Of a stretch of DNA of 8,670 bases, positions 6,250 to 8,670 are shown one piece after another (the stretch's first letter is position 1; the number at the start of each line of letters is the position of its first letter). A program made the position numbers and the translations under genes. Below the pieces are notes generated by a model. It searched no databases and had not been told where the DNA came from. It was given only the letters and a program-made list of their open reading frames with translations. This DNA comes from Streptococcaceae bacterium (lineage in GTDB: Bacteria; Bacillota; Bacilli; Lactobacillales; Streptococcaceae), in NCBI GenBank assembly GCA_031285105.1, contig JAITWV010000090.1, forward strand, positions 1 through 8,670, given 5' to 3'.

Positions 6250-6939
6250 ATGACTGTTTTATTATTTGACATTGATAACACACTTTTAAACTTCGATACA
6301 GCTGAAGAATATGCGTTAAAGAAAACATTTGAAAAATATAATGTAGACTTAACCGATAAAAACTTAGAGGTTTATTCAAGAGTAAACAAGCACTATTGGC
6401 TAATGAACGAGCAAGGTAAAGTCACCCGCGAACAACTTTTTGAAGAACGATTTACGCAAGCTTTTAAAGAAATGGGCGTGGAACTTTCTGATGATATGAA
6501 AGAAATCAATGATGTTTACCTAGCATATTTAGCGCAAAGTCATGATTTAATCACAGGAGCTTTTGAATTGTTATCTGAATTGCATAGTGAAGGACGCGAA
6601 ATGCACGTTGTTACCAATGGTACACCAACCGTCAGCCGTCCACGTATTGAAGATTCAGGTATTTCAAGCTTTTTTAAAGAAATTTTCATTAGCGAAGAAA
6701 TTGGTGCGAACAAACCAGCCAAAGAATTTTTTGATTATGTATTTAATCATATTGAAGATGCGGATAAGAAAAAATTTGTGATTATTGGCGATTCTTTATC
6801 AAGCGATATTTTAGGTGGCATCAAAGCTGGCATTAAAACGATATGGTACAATCCAGCTAATTTAACAACCGAAACTATCCAACCAGACATTACAATTAAC
6901 GATTTAAGTGAATTACCTCAGGTTTTAAAAAATATATAA
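6250..6939 (+). CDS. yjjG: HAD-superfamily pyrimidine 5'-nucleotidase, YjjG/YfnB type
   Basis: This cytoplasmic phosphatase belongs to the YjjG/YfnB group, which hydrolyses nucleoside monophosphates including non-canonical pyrimidine nucleotides (house-cleaning). All four HAD motifs are seen in the 229-residue product: FDIDNTL with nucleophile Asp7 and acid Asp9, Thr122 in VVTNG, Lys155 in GANKPA, and GDSLSSD (180-186). The helical cap between motifs I and II (about 15-105) is of the C1 type. GDSLSSDILGGIKAGIKTIWYNP is very typical of this group. The start could be ATG 6247 or ATG 6250; AGGAGG (6238-6243) is three bases from the first and six from the second, so 6250 is preferred. It has its own promoter and no evident link to the neighbouring defence module. 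The symbol follows the E. coli homologue; the exact substrate is not established here. Confidence 0.85.
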   Translation: MTVLLFDIDNTLLNFDTAEEYALKKTFEKYNVDLTDKNLEVYSRVNKHYWLMNEQGKVTREQLFEERFTQAFKEMGVELSDDMKEINDVYLAYLAQSHDLITGAFELLSELHSEGREMHVVTNGTPTVSRPRIEDSGISSFFKEIFISEEIGANKPAKEFFDYVFNHIEDADKKKFVIIGDSLSSDILGGIKAGIKTIWYNPANLTTETIQPDITINDLSELPQVLKNI

Positions 6940-6940
6940 C

Positions 6941-6969
6941 TTGACATTTAAAAGAGGACAATGTATTAT
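6941..6969 (+). promoter_or_regulatory. Promoter of the infC-rpmI-rplT operon
   Basis: A perfect -35 TTGACA (6941-6946) is followed after 17 bp by TATTAT (6964-6969). It begins two bases after the yjjG stop. It is the best housekeeping promoter in the window, and transcription should start near 6976, giving a leader of about 150 nt. Confidence 0.85.
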
Positions 6970-6975
6970 ATAAAA

Positions 6976-7072
6976 GTTGAGAAAAGCAGAAGTAACGCAC
7001 TTCTCGCCTGAGTTGCACTTTCGCACTGGGCAGATAGATTGAGGAATTCCTTAAATCATTGCGGGCTTTTGT
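6976..7072 (+). ncRNA. Ribosomal protein L20 leader-like RNA upstream of infC
   Basis: The 5' leader of the infC-rpmI-rplT mRNA folds in a way consistent with the L20 leader known from Bacilli, where L20 binds its own mRNA and causes premature termination. Visible elements are a first hairpin AGAAGT/ACTTCT (6988-6993 with 6999-7004, loop AACGC), a second small hairpin TGC/GCA within 7013-7026, a GAGGAATTCCTT segment, and a closing pairing of AAAAGC (6982-6987) with GCTTTT (7065-7070). The closing strand GCGGGCTTTT could also be the 3' side of a terminator, which would provide the switch. Operon position and layout fit; the family identity is from recognition, not a covariance search. Confidence 0.7.
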
Positions 7073-7126
7073 ATGTTAAATACTAAGTCCTTTTTCTTTG
7101 CTCAAAAATTTAAATAAAAGAGGTGT

Positions 7127-7657
7127 ATGACCATAGCTAGAGATATGATGGTAAATGACGGTATCCGTGCGCGCGAACTACGTGTGATTACTGACGATGG
7201 CGAACAACTTGGCGTAATGACAACACAAGATGCTTTAAAACGTGCAGAACTTGCTAATCTAGATTTAGTATTAGTTTCACCACAAGCAAAGCCGCCTGTT
7301 GCTAAGATTATGGATCACGGTAAATTCAAATTCGAACAACAGAAAAAATTGCGTGAACAACGTAAAAACCAAAAAATCGTTACAATCAAAGAAGTACGTT
7401 TGAGTCCATCAATTGACGACAATGACTTCAACACAAAATTGCGTAATGCCAGAAAATTCCTTGAAAAAGGCGATAAAGTGAAAGCTTCTATTCGTTTTAA
7501 GGGACGTGCCATTACTCACAAAGAAGTTGGTCAGAAGGTTCTTGAACGCTTAATCCAAGCAACTGAGGATATTGCATCAGTTGAACAAAGACCCAAAATG
7601 GACGGTCGCAGCATGTTCTTGCAACTAGCTCCAAAAGCAACAGATAAGAAAAAATAA
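7127..7657 (+). CDS. infC: Translation initiation factor IF-3
   Basis: IF-3 binds the 30S subunit, keeps it apart from 50S and checks the start codon and initiator tRNA. The 176-residue protein has the N domain (about 1-75) with VNDGIRARELRVI and KPPVAKIMDHGKFKFEQ. Next comes the basic helical linker, then the C domain with EVRLSPSIDDNDFNTKLRNARKFL, RFKGRAITHKE and EQRPKMDGRSMFL. The family motif IMDYGK here has His64 in place of the common tyrosine. The drawn start, ATG 7127, is only three bases after GAGG (7120-7123). The codon ATA at 7133 has a better spacing of nine and aligns with the AUU start used in Bacillus, so the true start may be two codons later. infC is the first gene of the operon; rpmI follows after 27 bases. 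Confidence 0.95.
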   Translation: MTIARDMMVNDGIRARELRVITDDGEQLGVMTTQDALKRAELANLDLVLVSPQAKPPVAKIMDHGKFKFEQQKKLREQRKNQKIVTIKEVRLSPSIDDNDFNTKLRNARKFLEKGDKVKASIRFKGRAITHKEVGQKVLERLIQATEDIASVEQRPKMDGRSMFLQLAPKATDKKK

Positions 7658-7684
7658 CCCAAATATTAGTAGGAGGATTTTCCA

Positions 7685-7885
7685 ATGCCTAAACAAAAAA
7701 CACACCGCGGATCAGCTAAACGTTTCAAACGTACTGGTAAAGGCGGATTAAAACGTGGACGTGCGTTTACTTCTCACCGTTTCCATGGTAAAACTGTAAA
7801 ACAACGTCGTCAATTACGTAAAGCACGCATGGTATCAGCTGGTGACTTTAAACGTATTCGTCAAATGCTTTCAGGTTTGAAATAA
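7685..7885 (+). CDS. rpmI: 50S ribosomal protein L35
   Basis: This small, very basic protein of the large ribosomal subunit has 66 residues, the usual length. The typical start MPKQKTHRGSAKRFK and the end KRIRQMLSG identify it. AGGAGG (7671-7676) lies eight bases before the ATG. It sits between infC and rplT in the standard order. The gap to infC is short, but the gap to rplT is 191 bases, unusually long for this operon, and carries its own promoter-like and structured elements. Confidence 0.97.
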   Translation: MPKQKTHRGSAKRFKRTGKGGLKRGRAFTSHRFHGKTVKQRRQLRKARMVSAGDFKRIRQMLSGLK

Positions 7886-7896
7886 GCCTTTAAACA

Positions 7897-7926
7897 TAGA
7901 CAAAATTACTCGAGAAAAATTACAAT
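7897..7926 (+). promoter_or_regulatory. Candidate internal promoter for rplT
   Basis: TAGACA (7897-7902) and TACAAT (7921-7926) each match the consensus at 5 of 6 positions and are 18 bp apart. Transcription would start near 7933, giving rplT a separate mRNA with a leader of about 145 nt that contains the long hairpin. Placed by pattern only. Confidence 0.5.
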
Positions 7927-7942
7927 AATAAAAAATGTACAA

Positions 7943-8054
7943 CGGGCCTTATCTTAAGCAGATGTGAGGAAAATAGATGAAATCAAAAAAATGCAAAGAG
8001 CGCATGTTTTTGATTTCCCTAATTTTCATCACATCTAAACGCTGAGAACGGCAC
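7943..8054 (+). promoter_or_regulatory. Structured leader of rplT with long imperfect hairpin
   Basis: AGATGTGA (7960-7967) pairs with TCACATCT (8029-8036), GAAAAT (7969-7974) with ATTTTC (8022-8027), AAATCAAAAA (7980-7989) with TTTTTGATTT (8007-8016), and ATGC (7991-7994) with GCAT (8002-8005). The loop is seven bases. Internal loops interrupt the stem at 7968 and 7975-7978. Outside it, AGC/GCT (7957-7959 with 8041-8043), TCT/AGA (7952-7954 with 8045-8047) and GCC/GGC (7946-7948 with 8050-8052) extend an irregular stem towards the rplT ribosome binding site. The arrangement suggests an mRNA site for L20 or another control element. That role is inferred; the pairing is read directly. Confidence 0.7.
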
Positions 8055-8076
8055 CTACAATCAGGAGGAAACAAAC

Positions 8077-8436
8077 ATGGCACGTGTTAAAGGTGGAGTA
8101 GTTTCACGCAAACGTCGTAAACGCGTATTGAAACTTGCTAAAGGTTACTACGGTAGCAAACATACATTATTCAAAACAGCGAAAGAACAAGTATATAACT
8201 CATATGGTTATGCTTACCGCGATCGTCGTCAAAAGAAACGTGATTTCCGTAAATTATGGATTCAACGTATCAACGCGGCAGCTCGCATGAACGGTTTATC
8301 ATACTCTAAAATGATGAACGGTTTGAAATTAGCTGAAATCGAAGTTAACCGTAAAATGTTAGCTGATTTAGCTGTTAACGATGCAGCTGCATTTACTGCA
8401 ATTGCTGAACAAGCAAAAGCAGCATTGGCTAAATAA
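8077..8436 (+). CDS. rplT: 50S ribosomal protein L20
   Basis: L20 is an early-assembly protein of the large subunit that binds 23S rRNA directly and represses its own operon in the bacteria studied. The 119 residues match the family length. The basic N-terminal tail MARVKGGVVSRKRRKRVLKLAKGYYG is followed by SKHTLFKTAKEQVYNSYGYAYRDRRQKKRDFRKLWI and the C-terminal RNA-binding domain with INAAARMNGLSYSKMMNGLK. AGGAGG (8063-8068) lies eight bases before the ATG, just downstream of the structured leader. It is the last gene of the operon and is followed by a terminator 11 bases after the stop. Confidence 0.98.
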   Translation: MARVKGGVVSRKRRKRVLKLAKGYYGSKHTLFKTAKEQVYNSYGYAYRDRRQKKRDFRKLWIQRINAAARMNGLSYSKMMNGLKLAEIEVNRKMLADLAVNDAAAFTAIAEQAKAALAK

Positions 8437-8446
8437 TTTAATAATC

Positions 8447-8479
8447 AACAGCTCAGATGAAAATTCTGGGCTGTTTTTT
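8447..8479 (+). terminator. Intrinsic terminator of infC-rpmI-rplT
   Basis: AACAGCTCAGA (8447-8457) pairs with TCTGGGCTGTT (8465-8475) through 11 pairs including one G-U. The loop is seven bases and a run of six T follows. Confidence 0.92.
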
Positions 8480-8529
8480 GTCTAGGCTCATTTAGCTTAT
8501 GTGTTAGTTTTTATTGATATTCAAGAGCT

Positions 8530-8670
8530 GGAAACAATCACTTTAGTACATCGTAATTGATTTGGAGTTTGTGAAATACTAAGACGCTAAGGCGTTCTTC
8601 ATTTACGAGTTTTCGTATATGGGCTGCGGACTGGCTCGACGGTATGGCTGCTGTGGCGGGACGCAAGCAA
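8530..8670 (-). repeat. Dispersed repeat copy 2 and structured GC-rich end of window
   Basis: The first 29 bp (8530-8558) are the inverted near-copy of 2728-2757. Beyond it lie two small hairpins: AAGACGC with GCGTTCTT (8581-8599, one bulge) and a perfect TACGA/TCGTA (8604-8608 with 8613-8617). The last 50 bases are clearly richer in G and C than the rest of the window. On the - strand a frame is open from the right edge to a TGA at 8538-8540 (43 codons, ending QINYDVLK). It has no visible start, and its last codons lie within the repeat. In the copy at 2728 that frame lacks the stop, so the conservation looks like DNA, not protein. Identity is unknown; the element continues past the window. 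Confidence 0.5.

Noticed and set aside
7991..8011. Terminator inside the rplT leader (ATGC/GCAT stem followed by TTTTT)
   Set aside because: The isolated stem is four pairs, and the T run pairs with an A run in the longer hairpin. A terminator here is not convincing, though attenuation cannot be excluded.

Overview
The window is AT-rich Gram-positive (Firmicutes) chromosome. The murT-gatD pair, the infC-rpmI-rplT operon and the strong AGGAGG ribosome binding sites point to Lactobacillales. Protein style suggests an Enterococcaceae-like organism (Enterococcus or Vagococcus type), but the genus is an inference. All recognised genes lie on the + strand.

Layout. (1) 1-264: the C-terminal end of an AI-2E-family membrane transporter and its intrinsic terminator. 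(2) 276-2468: a promoter, then murT and gatD four bases apart, then a terminator. The two proteins form the enzyme that amidates D-glutamate on lipid II. (3) 2466-2757: a gene-free stretch holding twelve short dyads at about 22-23 bp spacing. They form six 45-bp units in two sequence flavours. A 30-bp segment follows whose inverted near-copy lies near the right end of the window. (4) 2782-6184: a four-gene defence-type module: OmpR-type response regulator, ABC ATPase with an E-loop, six-helix ABC-2 permease and a histidine kinase with a minimal sensor. It resembles lantibiotic/bacitracin resistance cassettes, and no peptide precursor gene is visible. A 12-bp tandem direct repeat ahead of the ATPase gene is a candidate regulator site. 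(5) 6195-6939: a HAD-family nucleotidase of YjjG/YfnB type with its own promoter. (6) 6941-8479: a strong promoter, an L20-leader-like RNA, infC, rpmI, rplT and a terminator. (7) 8480-8670: no complete gene; it contains the inverted repeat copy and then a structured, increasingly GC-rich end.

Points that stand out. The rpmI-rplT gap is 191 nt and contains its own candidate promoter and a 35-position imperfect hairpin. The flanks of that hairpin resemble part of the infC leader, suggesting a second control point for L20. infC may start at a non-canonical AUA codon rather than the nearby AUG. The 45-bp dyad array is the clearest structure that no gene explains.

How the genes work together. MurT-GatD strengthens the cell wall precursor, and the neighbouring module probably protects the envelope from peptide antibiotics. 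The infC operon supplies translation initiation factor 3 and two 50S proteins. The grouping of these blocks need not be functional, because terminators or promoters separate most of them.
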